The position numbers were made by a program, and so were the translations under genes. The notes under the pieces are model-generated. The model worked only from the letters and a program-made list of their open reading frames with translations. It had not been told where the DNA came from and ran no database searches. From Lumbricus terrestris (Eukaryota; Annelida; Clitellata; Crassiclitellata; Lumbricidae), in contig OX457044.1 of assembly GCA_949752735.1 (NCBI GenBank), positions 12,256,294 through 12,320,293 of the forward strand: 64,000 nt of DNA, in the 5' to 3' direction. Positions 55,901 to 58,185 of the stretch are shown here, piece after piece (the stretch's first letter is position 1; each line of letters starts with the position of its first letter).

Positions 55901-57206
55901 AGTTCACTGAGAAATTCCACATTGCAGATTATCAATTTGTAAAATGATAATAATGTTTATTAGACTGTATATATTACATATATATATTATATATATTCGT
56001 TTAAAGAGCAAAACAGGTTGACATGAGCACCGTAAGAGTAGAACCAATTATTTTACTTCTTGTCAATGGCACTTCCAGACTTCATGCAGTTCGAAGGGAA
56101 GTCTAAGATTGAACGGTGTGGCATCTATTGTTGGCAAGGTTAGCGTAATATTGCACGGTTATTGCTAACAGGAATCAGGTATAAATTAGTTTTTGTTAAT
56201 GAGAAAGAAAGCATGGTCAGAACATAGTTTCTGTCATTTTGAGTGTTGGCAGCTGACAGAATCTTGAATTGGGGTGGAAGTACAATTTCGCCTGCAATTA
56301 TTGACAATGAATATTAAATATAATATTTAGTCCATCTCTTATGTGACTAATAGAAGTTCTGGAATCTAGCTAGTTAGGAGTTATGTGATATTATGGAATA
56401 TGATGCAAGAGAAAATTCATATATCAAGGGATTAAGTATAGTGAGCATAGGCATCAACACAATACACAAAGTTTTAACTCTTGGTTTTAAAGGTGTTCAA
56501 ACCTGTTAGATTGATATAATATGTTCAGAATGTTTGTTTCCTTTATAATAGCCAAAGATATTGCTATTCTGTCAAAAAATGAAATTTTACAATTCTGTGA
56601 TGATTCCATCATATCTGTTTGCATGGAAACTGCACATTGTTTGATAAAATAAACAGAAAGTCGGTATACTAGGTGAGATGTGTACAAAGTACCTTTAGCA
56701 CAAAAATATCGTTTTGAATGTAACAAGTTTACCTTATTTGATTAACGTAACGTGAGTACATAGGCTACTACAGCTGCTACTACAGCTGTGTAGGCTTGTC
56801 CTGTCTGCAGATCATTTTTTCCTCATATACTACACACAGATATTTGTGAGGCAATTGCACGCTGTATACCCGCATATACCGTCGGCACTTTGTACACATC
56901 TCACGTAGTATACCCACTGCTGTTGACAGCTGACTCGCTCTTTTATTTACATTGATCTTTTTACATTTCATTTCAGCCGCAGTTGATGTGAAGAGCAAAT
57001 TTCCTGCGCTGCACAAGGTTCGTTCTGACAACATGAAGGAATACTTCAACAAGAAGCAGGATAGACTGCACCAAGAAGAAGAAATGAAGAACAGGCGAAG
57101 AAACAAGAAGACTGCTTCGGCAACAAATGACAAATCTTCGTCAGCAGAAGATGACAATTCTAGAGAAGGAGATACTAGAAAGAAGACTCGACTGAATAAG
57201 AAATGA
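3839..57206 (+). CDS. WDR4: WDR4, tRNA (guanine-N7)-methyltransferase non-catalytic WD40 subunit (10 exons)
   Basis: WDR4 (yeast Trm82) binds and stabilises METTL1/Trm8, and the pair makes m7G46 in tRNA. I joined exons 3839-3915, 7611-7706, 11348-11482, 15202-15361, 22029-22141, 31884-31941, 34636-34832, 38616-38835, 40942-41056 and 56977-57206; all introns are GT-AG and all phases agree. The product is 466 residues (human 412). Recognisable landmarks in order are: a first blade with [41 protein letters not shown] then [30 protein letters not shown] (the segment holding the Arg altered in human WDR4 disease, Arg170 as I recall); [28 protein letters not shown]; and a basic C-terminal helix ([20 protein letters not shown]) like the METTL1-docking end. 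Family assignment is firm. Exon 1 rests on phase and fit only. The gene spans 53 kb because its introns are filled with transposons. Confidence 0.93.
3928..4365. mobile_element. 438 bp foldback element abutting exon 1 splice donor
   Basis: The two arms of about 200 bases are near-perfect inverse copies (GGTAGAATTCCTGATTTG at the left end, its inverse at the right end). Flanks GTCATTTT (3920-3927) and GTAATTTT (4366-4373) form an 8 bp TSD with one mismatch. No ORF. The left TSD overlaps bases +5 onward of the WDR4 exon 1 donor. Confidence 0.85.
4880..5655 (+). pseudogene. CR1/L2-like LINE 3' fragment
   Basis: The frames give [20 protein letters not shown] near 4960-5020, [13 protein letters not shown] near 5125-5160, [14 protein letters not shown] near 5275-5315 and [16 protein letters not shown] near 5485-5535. 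The tail is AATGAATG. Stops and frameshifts show that it is dead. Confidence 0.75.
5656..6872. other. intron 1 sequence, no gene seen
   Basis: No coding signal. It contains two adjacent perfect hairpins (5863-5889 and 5889-5921) and a palindromic GAGTACCGGTACTC at 6546-6559. The stretch from 5704 (CAGTGGCATAGACGAGGGG) looks like a hAT MITE left end without a visible partner. Confidence 0.35.
6873..7010 (-). repeat. possible SINE tail, related to SINE at 18534
   Basis: GACATACCGCAGAATGATTG after an (AAT)n tract resembles GACACACCGCAGAACGATTA at the tail end of the SINE at 18534-18892. No tRNA head is recognisable. The assignment is tentative. Confidence 0.35.
7611..7706 (+). CDS. WDR4: WDR4 exon 2
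   Basis: The acceptor is the pyrimidine-rich CTGCTGCTGCTAG ending at 7610 and the donor is GTATGT at 7707. It encodes [20 protein letters not shown] and onward to a Lys-rich turn. The upstream in-frame ATG at 7588 follows a TGA at 7585; starting there would drop the first strand of the propeller. Confidence 0.85.
8063..8374 (+). pseudogene. palindromic Tc1/mariner transposase C-terminal fragment
   Basis: Plus-strand frames read [10 protein letters not shown] near 8160-8190, [16 protein letters not shown] then VIIDRTIKQ near 8250-8325, and [11 protein letters not shown] near 8340-8368. This is the usual C-terminus of a DD(E/D) Tc1/mariner transposase. The left arm 8063-8109 is an inverse copy of 8327-8374, so the 3' end was duplicated inversely and the fragment is now a hairpin. 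Confidence 0.7.
8390..9166. other. intron 2 sequence, no gene seen
   Basis: A TA microsatellite lies at 8612-8630. The stretch 8740-9170 is GC-richer than its surroundings and has overlapping short ORFs on both strands. None has a recognisable domain or matching splice sites. Confidence 0.3.
9175..9438. mobile_element. MITE with GGGTGGATACAG / CTGGATCCGCCCCTG ends
   Basis: The ends are imperfect inverted repeats, and TGCATACC directly repeats at 9167-9174 and 9439-9446 as an 8 bp TSD, suggesting hAT. The subterminal motif GATGTCCTTTTT / GATGACCTTTTT recurs. Exact ends are uncertain. Confidence 0.45.
10035..10181 (+). pseudogene. LINE 3' scrap
   Basis: The frames include a [13 protein letters not shown] piece, the usual conserved block near the C-terminus of L2/CR1-like ORFs. 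The remainder is degraded. Confidence 0.4.
10190..10987. mobile_element. hAT-type element, CAGAGGTTCTCAACC family
   Basis: The left end is CAGAGGTTCTCAACC. The right end is shortened but still ends in CCTCTG after several GACACACC motifs. The TSD is CTTTCAAT on the left and CTTTAAAT on the right once the piggyBac-like insertion at 10994-11068 is removed. The body matches 23323-24346 (inverse) and 35253-37608. Confidence 0.75.
10994..11068. mobile_element. 75 bp piggyBac-like MITE
   Basis: Flanked by TTAA (10990-10993 and 11069-11072). Ends CCCATTCCCGCCGG and CCGGCGGGAAAGAG form a TIR of about 14 bases. TTAA duplication plus CCC-starting ends is the piggyBac pattern. It sits inside the TSD of the preceding hAT element. 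Confidence 0.7.
11073..11347. other. intron 2 end, no feature seen
   Basis: AT-rich sequence leading to the exon 3 acceptor. I see nothing coding or repetitive. Confidence 0.4.
11348..11482 (+). CDS. WDR4: WDR4 exon 3
   Basis: Acceptor TTTCTACAG, donor GTTAGT. It encodes the WD40 blade [18 protein letters not shown] followed by LKTLVIWHV. This matches the human ILASTFSKSGSYFALTDD segment closely. Confidence 0.92.
11940..12580 (-). pseudogene. LINE 3' fragment, degraded
   Basis: Minus-strand frames contain [19 protein letters not shown] and [10 protein letters not shown], the equivalent of the LHWLPVxxRIxYK block, followed by a region ending [12 protein letters not shown] (equivalent to GPxxWNxLP). 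The conserved residues have decayed, so this is an old copy. Confidence 0.5.
12691..13669. mobile_element. Tc1/mariner-type element
   Basis: Ends CAGGGTGGGCCATAA and TTATGGACCACCCTG are flanked by TA on both sides (12689-12690 and 13670-13671). The long inverted repeat includes GCCCATATCTTGGCC. The terminal module of about 200 bases occurs twice in tandem on the left (12711 and 12925 onward) and once on the right (13476-13669). Confidence 0.82.
13266..13385 (+). pseudogene. transposase C-terminal remnant inside mariner element
   Basis: The open stretch ends [17 protein letters not shown] and a stop. GGGHxEH near the terminus is typical of Tc1/mariner transposases. The catalytic region is deleted, so it is non-autonomous. 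Confidence 0.65.
13770..14787. repeat. 26 bp minisatellite, about 39 copies
   Basis: Tandem units of ATGGCATTCGAATGATATCC plus a 6-base variable end (AGTATC, AATATG, TAGTGTC variants). It contains TTCGAA and GATATC in nearly every unit. Units vary at a few fixed positions, and two units are shortened (14104-14117 and 14485-14497). It lies in WDR4 intron 3. Confidence 0.95.
15202..15361 (+). CDS. WDR4: WDR4 exon 4
   Basis: Acceptor TTTGATTAG, donor GTGAGT. It encodes [10 protein letters not shown], the highly conserved [11 protein letters not shown] and GHVSMLLDL. The last is the hallmark WDR4 stretch between blades. Confidence 0.95.
15396..15820. mobile_element. 425 bp MITE with TGTGACCCGTCATGACG ends
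   Basis: TIR of about 28 bases (TGTGACCCGTCATGACGGAA and its inverse), flanked by TA (15394-15395 and 15821-15822). TA duplication suggests a Tc1/mariner-type source. It begins 35 bases after the exon 4 donor. No ORF. Confidence 0.75.
15823..16359. other. intron 4 sequence, no gene seen
   Basis: No splice-compatible coding segment and no recognisable repeat ends. It leads directly into a LINE copy. Confidence 0.35.
16826..17984. mobile_element. TAGGGCCCCCAGAAATT element, 6 bp TSD
   Basis: Ends TAGGGCCCCCAGAAATTTGC and the inverse GCGAATTTCTGGGAGCCCTA. The TSD ATCAAA lies at 16820-16825 and 17985-17990. A second copy at 36270-37101 is collinear. A LINE tail is inserted at 17600-17932. No transposase and superfamily unclear. 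Confidence 0.78.
17614..17935 (+). pseudogene. CR1/L2-like LINE 3' end nested in TAGGGCCCC element
   Basis: Open frame of about 85 codons with [20 protein letters not shown] and [13 protein letters not shown], stop, then the typical tail GGCGATATATAAATGTACG and (ATTACA)n. It is absent from the sister element at 36270-37101, so it is a later insertion. Confidence 0.75.
18141..19130. repeat. 86 bp tandem array inside transposon
   Basis: GAAACTTTTTGAATTTCC recurs at 18141, 18227, 18313, 18399 and 18485 (period 86), and again near 18946 and 19036 after the SINE. The unit also holds AATGGCAGCATTTTAAGG and AACAAAATAGCTGTAC. Confidence 0.92.
18534..18892 (-). repeat. tRNA-derived SINE, about 350 bp
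   Basis: On the minus strand the head at 18795-18885 reads like a tRNA with box A TAGCTCAGTGG and box B GAGTTCAAGCC. The body ends in an AT-rich tail. The duplication CATTTTAAG(AT/GG)GTCAT flanks both sides within the 86 bp array, although the array itself supplies similar sequence. Confidence 0.78.
19659..20631. mobile_element. hAT-type element, TAGGGCTGTTG family
   Basis: Ends TAGGGCTGTTG and CAACAGCCCTA with a perfect 8 bp TSD GTTCTAAG (19651-19658 and 20632-20639). The subterminal part is rich in TTAATCG motifs. No transposase. The same family is at 24347-29940. Confidence 0.88.
21065..21660 (+). pseudogene. CR1/L2-like LINE 3' fragment
   Basis: A 119-codon open stretch with [39 protein letters not shown] and [13 protein letters not shown], then out-of-frame continuation to a [19 protein letters not shown] end near 21500-21545. 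Dead fragment. Confidence 0.78.
22029..22141 (+). CDS. WDR4: WDR4 exon 5
   Basis: Acceptor TGATTTGTAG, donor GTGAGT. It encodes [17 protein letters not shown] and AFCLGHT. DRDEKIR is near-invariant in WDR4 and contains the Arg linked to human microcephalic dwarfism. Confidence 0.95.
22195..23248. mobile_element. hAT-type element, CAGTGGTTTTCAACC family
   Basis: Ends CAGTGGTTTTCAACC and GGTTGAAAATCACTG with a perfect TSD ATCTATGT (22187-22194 and 23249-23256). Subterminal GCGGAACCC repeats. No ORF of note. It lies 53 bases after exon 5. Confidence 0.88.
24673..27903 (-). CDS. LINE ORF2-type protein: AP endonuclease plus reverse transcriptase
   Basis: 1076 codons without interruption. The N-terminal 170 residues are not recognised. 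The AP-endonuclease region (about 175-385) has [41 protein letters not shown] (near residue 308) and SLDRIYAS; the usual Ser-Asp-His end motif appears as STKHAAV, so the Asp is missing. The RT region (about 620-860) has [35 protein letters not shown] (near 717), [13 protein letters not shown] (near 777), YADDSYLL (near 804) and [11 protein letters not shown]. The expected catalytic Asp residues are present. The last 20 codons read through the (TTAC)n tail into flanking DNA, so the natural stop has been lost or lies just upstream. It copies LINE RNA by target-primed reverse transcription. Confidence 0.9.
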   Translation of the reverse strand: MIAYTRDEMFALRGSPGVRDAVGYDMLDKIAACGLLHYRGSRAGLHHRLRHFHDAYFSPREQKDEDSTMGQLIPVRVSSSRAVLHAVTRKKPNEQNNLIYPVTNNSDLQRPTDDAHVPTLAPKQPSVHLLNPSSQKIMSAPSGRTERSRHFIKKRSANGTMHPSILLLNPTSIAKPNALDHLKADVISFNPDVVVLVESWLKPYHLDITFNIPGYFLFRRDRVGRIGGGVAIYCRPSLKPSIFALQTPYAAELELLWISVTIMNRNYFIGGIYHPPKPRYDVDHLLSTIESTLDEVYNRTSGPIVILLGDFNQIPSTAILNLGLIPEFEGPTHAGHSLDRIYASEKLFCSCAAITSSVSTKHAAVLSHSVAVSATHPVGSVDGSSDRTDRSVRSFRLRTPGRMAAMHAYLENYPWTTSDTDRTPTAIFADFYSTIETALDRFFPISQVTIRDKDPPYMTPHIKYLLRKRSKLLRAHRYEQATVIADRISKAISRKNSESFVGLERGSRRLWTEVRRLRDGDQQPGMVGANVESITASSLNLHYMNISTDPHYVPPPLKQTVVQDHAVNFNLCDIYKALASVKGNSTGPDGMPSWLMSTMAHLLALPVADLFTCSLTNSYVPLQWRLSMITPIPKVSHPVKEADFRPISITSILSRILEKIVVRKYFYPFIAEPCTNRIFADQFAFRPSGSTSAALISITHELQTMLVSEPYVRLLSLDFSKAFDTIRHKHLADQLASQPIPDFLYNWVLALLHERQHCTKFGGEISPHCTINASIVQGSGLGPTDFVIAISSLKPKFSGNRLPKYADDSYLLIPASCIDTTLSELDHISQWASISNLKLNQAKTSEMIIRRPRSKAIALPPAISGIQRVQQMVILGVTISDRIGFEAHISKISCKARQSMFALRVLVAHGLHGQRLFDVVRATTIARLLYASPVWWGFANAMERKRLNGLLRKLTRSSFLPTDFPSFDTLCSRADSALFRSILLNPCHILHDLLPPIKVTPYNTRPRSHNLTLPRVDSFARNSFIMRMLYNFAKMFSIIYFLCKLLCVCWWCNKEYSYLLTYLLEIGLEQYLDCQS
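24713..27990 (-). mobile_element. CR1/L2-like LINE, apparently intact
   Basis: Reads 5' to 3' on the minus strand and ends in a (TTAC)n tail at 24713-24732. One long ORF fills it. Other 3' fragments of the family are at 3261-3540, 16360-20948 and 61380-61620. The 5' boundary is approximate. Confidence 0.85.
30108..31063. other. intron 5 sequence with pyrimidine-rich tract
   Basis: 30190-30330 is a run of TGCTCACT/TGCTCTCT variants on the plus strand. The rest (30340-31060) shows no ORF of note and no clear repeat ends. Confidence 0.4.
31064..31144. repeat. (GAGA/GACA)n microsatellite
   Basis: Almost pure GAGA and GACA units, which look to have replaced the left terminus of the adjoining mariner-like element. 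Confidence 0.9.
31145..31775. mobile_element. mariner-like element, truncated, with LINE tail inside
   Basis: Carries the terminal module of the 12691-13669 element (CGGTGGGTGGCCTCACTAAA, GCCAAGATATTGGC-type) twice, and ends GCGCACCCTGTAG. At 31443-31670 a CR1/L2-like LINE 3' end is inserted, encoding [19 protein letters not shown] and ending in (TGAA)n. The left terminus is lost in the microsatellite. Confidence 0.65.
31884..31941 (+). CDS. WDR4: WDR4 exon 6
   Basis: A 58 base exon between acceptor TTTTTGCTGCAG and donor GTAACG. It encodes [19 protein letters not shown], directly preceding DGTVKLW of exon 7. It is too short to show as a separate long ORF. The phase fits both neighbours. Confidence 0.92.
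32290..32480. repeat. tandem repeat, about 37 bp unit, 5 copies
   Basis: GAGACAAACTGATTTGTACA plus AGAGCACTNGTAAGAA recurs five times with small length changes. It lies in WDR4 intron 6. Confidence 0.88.
33130..33490. repeat. polypyrimidine/polypurine tracts
   Basis: 33135-33215 is nearly all C/T, 33238-33312 nearly all A/G, then (TA)n at 33323-33345. After that another A/G tract (33406-33455) and a C/T end follow. The strand asymmetry and partial mirror symmetry could allow triplex or hairpin forms. No coding role seen. Confidence 0.7.
33650..33770. repeat. short minisatellite related to the 57.6-58.2 kb element
   Basis: Units like CATCAATCCAACTTCTATTT then AAGCAAGAA occur about three times, matching the internal repeat of the foldback element at 57559-58180. 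Confidence 0.6.
34636..34832 (+). CDS. WDR4: WDR4 exon 7
   Basis: Acceptor GTTCTACAG, donor GTATGT, which runs into a TA microsatellite. It encodes [15 protein letters not shown], a loop with several Cys residues, and [18 protein letters not shown]. Confidence 0.94.
34850..34908. repeat. (TA)n microsatellite
   Basis: Alternating TA beginning 18 bases after the WDR4 exon 7 donor, with short (TG)n at its start. Confidence 0.95.
35979..36217. mobile_element. hAT-type MITE, CATGGGCGGAGTTT
   Basis: Ends CATGGGCGGAGTTT and AAACTCCGCCCATG, TSD CTCGGGGC (35971-35978 and 36218-36225). 239 bp, no ORF. Confidence 0.82.
36270..37101. mobile_element. TAGGGCCCCCAGAAATT element, second copy
   Basis: Ends TAGGGCCCCCAGAAATTTGC and GCGAATTTCTGGGGCCCTA. 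The 6 bp TSD ACTTTG lies at 36264-36269 and 37102-37107. Collinear with 16826-17984 but without the LINE tail. Confidence 0.82.
37617..38615. other. intron 7 end, no gene seen
   Basis: A small inverted repeat lies at 37733-37805 (CATAGGTGCAATCACG and GTGGTTGCGCCTATG), possibly an old MITE. Otherwise plain AT-rich intron up to the exon 8 acceptor. Confidence 0.4.
38616..38835 (+). CDS. WDR4: WDR4 exon 8
   Basis: Acceptor GAATGTTTCAG, donor GTGAGC. It encodes [20 protein letters not shown], a [18 protein letters not shown] strand and an acidic loop (ESDDDDG, DEDNDDG). The phase with exon 7 completes the Gly of ALEG. Confidence 0.88.
38836..40941. other. intron 8, no gene; one inverted repeat
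   Basis: Short ATGACAAATGG units repeat at 38999-39040. An inverted repeat has arms 40069-40112 and 40337-40380 (GACTTCTGGGAAAAATGGTC and its inverse). No element end or coding exon is recognised in the remainder. Confidence 0.45.
40942..41056 (+). CDS. WDR4: WDR4 exon 9 with poly-Ser linker
   Basis: Acceptor CTCTTTGATAG, donor GTATGA (weak). It encodes VTRLIDG, 13 consecutive Ser residues (all TCN codons), then [18 protein letters not shown]. The Ser tract probably expanded as a TCN microsatellite in a loop before the C-terminal helix. Confidence 0.8.
41057..42114. other. start of intron 9; LINE tail at 41268-41400
   Basis: 41268-41400 (ATTACATGTAATG, then GGGAGACCAGCTTATTCACC-like text) matches the 3' tail of the LINE at 1153-1260. 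No ORF in the rest has a recognisable domain. Confidence 0.45.
42115..42830 (-). pseudogene. CR1/L2-like LINE fragment (RT fingers plus 3' end)
   Basis: The minus-strand frame near 42130-42360 reads [20 protein letters not shown], then [20 protein letters not shown] and [10 protein letters not shown], the decayed N-terminal RT block (compare GxFPxxWK and NYRPVSNL). The typical tail block with TTTATAAAGCGCTTC (inverse) lies near 42548-42590. Confidence 0.68.
42960..43115. repeat. CGATCGACTCGACTTGG array, copy 1
   Basis: Starts ACCCCGCAGTCGATTGAGTC and continues as imperfect repeats of CGATCGACTCGACTTGG-type units full of the palindromes TCGA and CGATCG. The same motif, with its ACCCCGCAGTCGATCGAG end inverted, occurs at 55506-55755. 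Confidence 0.8.
43150..44372. repeat. about 73 bp satellite with TGACGTCA sites, left part
   Basis: Imperfect units: AAGTGACGTCACAATAGGCC, a TTTATATTCTCAAAATGAAC part, then TAGATCTGTATCATAATCG. About ten units, interrupted by the MITE at 43775-44226 and ended by the LTR element. It resumes at 53747. Confidence 0.85.
43775..44226. mobile_element. MITE family TGACACGAAA, copy 1
   Basis: Ends TGACACGAAACGGAGTATCC and GAAACTCTATTTCGTGACA, TSD CCGT (43771-43774 and 44227-44230). 452 bp. It contains CTATCCGGGGGGATA-type palindromic blocks. A sister copy lies inverted at 60161-60610 with TSD CCGG. Superfamily unclear. Confidence 0.78.
44373..46543 (-). repeat. 3' LTR, 2171 bp
   Basis: Same sequence as 51578-53746 except for one additional AT in the microsatellite near 46437-46452. 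Its copy of the gag start (277-codon ORF 45131-44298) runs out into the flanking satellite and is not a separate gene. Confidence 0.92.
44651..44712 (+). repeat. tRNA-like pol III promoter (SINE head) in 3' LTR
   Basis: Identical counterpart of 51856-51917. From here a pol III transcript would run through the LTR, antisense to the element's own RNA. Confidence 0.65.
46544..46568 (-). promoter_or_regulatory. putative polypurine tract
   Basis: Directly before the 3' LTR the minus strand reads TTTGGGGGTGGCCGCAGACAG. A G-rich run next to the LTR start is the usual plus-strand primer position, though two pyrimidine interruptions weaken it. Confidence 0.5.
46544..49204 (-). other. non-coding internal region of LTR element
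   Basis: 2.66 kb between gag and the 3' LTR with stops in all frames and no RT, protease or integrase motif. It is AT-rich and dotted with TAGGCCTA-type palindromes, so it resembles host intron DNA rather than decayed pol. Confidence 0.7.
49205..52336 (-). CDS. Gag polyprotein of LTR retrotransposon
   Basis: 1043 codons; a likelier start is the second ATG at 52294 ([11 protein letters not shown]). Order of parts: an N-terminal coiled-coil region with three repeats of [11 protein letters not shown] (about 37-70); a region of about 125 residues read through an antisense tRNA-like SINE (about 140-265); a Pro/Arg-rich linker; a retrotransposon capsid domain near 630-800 ([48 protein letters not shown]); and three zinc knuckles, [14 protein letters not shown] (near 875), [15 protein letters not shown] (near 910, one residue longer than CCHC standard) and [14 protein letters not shown] (near 1000). 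Gag packages element RNA into particles. The frame crosses the LTR edge and primer-binding site without a stop. No pol follows. Confidence 0.9.
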   Translation of the reverse strand: MIVSYNDRSHFYSAMEESRPVTPAQPSRPPSSMEVLLEAIQTNARSTHEAIQTNARSTHEAIQTNARDMQEAISTVEFNVSDAISSVQSNVREEISSVKSYVRDTQDAITSEQLNVREALTEVVSRLERLEASPVPKPAVDLNPGYLTAITTADAPYHSTIGLEETLGARPKDFAHPGILRRSDRLASRPPISYREFGSRNNWPPFHRWDSNPEVTSSCPPSISRARPQQHAVPSSEDPEVATPGRPIGAGVTIGPSQWGQISSRDFGDDRLEEETDYDRRGEMAISFERRKEREFADNVEIMSDDGSVDVEISKIMESRPKTVKIIDNRMHAAQQPEFRNLDMNKPIANKLSREGGDKVNPVPLASSSLPHVEYPRPDPQWRLQASLAHVDQQRVEMAPSRVDFTQPASVMPTYQSMPDCVLDGRATSTMVGRDYARPDLPPGPAAMATVDWMQPYARPDHSNMPWRYAPTYTPSALYGSSDNRVWVDPLRCFDSFRPSDAVFPRWPTVVESARTSSCLGAQSFGFSRDAELPRCQAVMKSTPLERDETTADNKATSAVGETKVLAPTNVSVGPIKIVPTTTVATQTTGDWELPSISSKGTVKELEPTASATAKEGEVKQPSTSPPKPTQFLKLGSFSGKTDVETFLRKFSVCARNNRWTDEERLNQLVVSLVEPATHLLSESTADSLDTWTALVQRLRERYGNAEQQALFQTQLSTRKQKVVEDMGVLVDDIRRLSTRAYPGSSTAHSEAIAVRAFVDALRDRTLALKIREREPRSLDEAYKVAMRLDGYQKAEAGGHEQQDRRYGRINAIKEEEEDSEMRVLKRQVEQIMRQLEQQPVSAPQSSYNNRGSWRGQTGSNGNGWSNANGNNWRNNQRCSICNRTGHWSSTCRYRQQTEPEVGRFPRRCYECGQVTDHIARFCPLRQQQQNPPSDNPSQPVGENHDNPSVGRVFAVRSAPAPSRDQRNGQNQERRSRRSPSSSRRRDSGRNSPREERRCFYCDDSSHLLRSCPLRNGPPEDRIWRMLGEPTGLRPPENLTSAG
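51556..51575 (-). promoter_or_regulatory. putative tRNA primer-binding site
   Basis: Two bases inside the 5' LTR, the minus strand reads TGGTCCCAGCCAGTGGGGTC. A TGG start and this TGGTnnCAGnnGTGGG-like layout fit Gypsy elements. I cannot name the primer tRNA. It is also coding (within gag). Confidence 0.6.
51578..53746 (-). repeat. 5' LTR, 2169 bp
   Basis: On the sense (minus) strand it starts TGTAGCGACGTATAAC and ends GGCGGGCGTTACA. It is unusually long and contains the first 250 or so codons of gag. A (TA)n TATA-like run lies at 53642-53655 near its 5' end. Confidence 0.92.
51856..51917 (+). repeat. tRNA-like pol III promoter (SINE head) in 5' LTR
   Basis: Box A TGGTCGAGTGG (51856-51866) and box B GGGTTCAAATCC (51906-51917), spaced as in a Ser/Leu-type tRNA but without a closing acceptor stem. 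A second box B-like GGGTTCGAATCC lies at about 51700-51711. It is antisense to gag. The same is present in the 3' LTR at 44651-44712. Confidence 0.65.
53747..54214. repeat. about 73 bp satellite with TGACGTCA sites, right part
   Basis: Continues the array broken by the LTR element: GTGACGTCACAATAGGCC and GTAGATCTGTATCATAAT recur in about six degenerate units, ending at a hAT MITE. Confidence 0.85.
54215..54509. mobile_element. hAT-type MITE, CAGTAGCGGATCCAA
   Basis: Ends CAGTAGCGGATCCAA and TTTGTATCCGTCCCTG. Flanks TGCTCATT and TACTCGTT match at 6 of 8. 295 bp. Ends resemble the MITE at 9175-9438. Confidence 0.55.
54657..55441. mobile_element. hAT-type element, CAGGGGTTCTCAAAC
   Basis: Ends CAGGGGTTCTCAAAC and GTTTGAGAACCCCTG, perfect TSD ATCTAGGT (54649-54656 and 55442-55449). 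Subterminal GCGTACCCC repeats on the right. 785 bp, no transposase. Confidence 0.88.
55506..55755. repeat. CGATCGACTCGACTTGG array, copy 2
   Basis: Repeats of CGATCGACTCGACTTGCAAG with intervening TCGACGATTTT, period about 61-63 bases for the larger unit, ending ATCGACTGCGGGGT. Inverse orientation relative to copy 1 at 42960. Confidence 0.85.
55790..55910 (+). repeat. LINE 3' tail scrap with direct repeat
   Basis: TTCCATCTAGGATTAGCAG occurs at 55820-55838 and again near 55883-55901, bracketing a (GAAT)/(GCAT) tail. It looks like a target-site duplication around a very short retroposed piece. Confidence 0.5.
55930..56976. other. end of intron 9, no feature seen
   Basis: A (TA)n stretch near 55965-55996, otherwise unique-looking AT-rich intron before the last exon. 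No coding exon fits the WDR4 reading here. Confidence 0.4.
56977..57206 (+). CDS. WDR4: WDR4 exon 10 (stop codon)
   Basis: Acceptor CATTTCATTTCAG, stop TGA at 57204. It encodes [20 protein letters not shown] and a long charged helix, then a Lys/Ser-rich tail. It matches the human C-terminal helix (Tyr-x-x-Lys-Lys-x-x-Glu-Arg-Leu-Gln). It lies 15.9 kb from exon 9, beyond the LTR element. Confidence 0.92.
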
Positions 57207-57354
57207 GGATCAATTGATTTATTGGACCATTTCTTACTTATTTACGCTCTACACCAACTTAATTCTTCGTTTTAACGCTTTAACGATGATGACAGGAATA
57301 CTAATTAAGAAAGCGACGGGGGGGAACCATTTGCAGGTCATTGTAAGGATGTTA

Positions 57355-57360
57355 AATAAA
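57355..57360 (+). promoter_or_regulatory. WDR4 poly(A) signal
   Basis: AATAAA 149 bases after the WDR4 stop codon, the first canonical signal downstream. The region after it is T-rich. Confidence 0.7.
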
Positions 57361-57558
57361 AGTCATTGGGCTCTTTCCTATTACTAAGAAATTATGGTCA
57401 ATATAATTGCTAGACTTGTATTTTGTTATGATACTTTGAATTCAGATTTTATTGAAGTTTATTCTGTCTGCATAAATAGAGATTTGCCTGATAGGCTGAA
57501 ACATGTTAAATTAGTTGCAGAAGAACCATTGACTGAGACTTGATGCAGGGTGTCACGT

Positions 57559-58180
57559 CAACTGGTTCAACAACAACTGGTTCACGGACAATTCGTTCAA
57601 CGATAACTGGTTCACGGACAATCAATCCCGCTTCTATTTCAGCAATAAAATACATACATTCAGCTTCCATTTCTTAATCAATCTTTTAACAAATCCAGCT
57701 TCTATTTAAGCTGCAAAGTGACCTTGATCAAGATTCCATCTCTCAAGCATTCATTTCATCAGTGCAGCTTCTATTATAGCCAGAAAAAACATTCATCCAA
57801 CCTCCATTTCTGAAGCATTCATTTCATTGATCCAGCTCCTATTTAAACACGAGTACTTCCATGCACCCAGCTCCGATTTACGCATCGACATTTTCATCAA
57901 TCCAGCTCCTATTCAAGCAAGAATATTTTCATCAATTCAGTTCCAATTTAATCAATAAAATTTTTATCAATCCAGCTCCAATTTAAGCAATAACATTTTA
58001 ATCAATCCAGCTTCTATTTATGCACGAATATTTTCGTCAATCAGTTCCAATTTGAGCAAGAATATCTTCATCAATCCAGCTCCAATAATATTGCCGTGAA
58101 CCAATTGTCGGTGAACCAATTGTCCGTGGACCAGTTGTTGTTGAACCAGTTGTCGGTGAACCAGTTGTCGTGGAACCATT
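57559..58180. mobile_element. foldback element with tandem-repeat termini
   Basis: The left end has about four units of ACTGGTTCACGGACAA-type text. The right end has about five inverse units (TTGTCGGTGAACCAGT). Between them are about ten units of a 36 bp repeat (ATCAATCCAGCTCCTATTT plus AAGCAAGAATATTTTC). No ORF. The structure resembles foldback transposons whose long TIRs are built of tandem repeats. Confidence 0.75.
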
Positions 58181-58185
58181 ATGCA

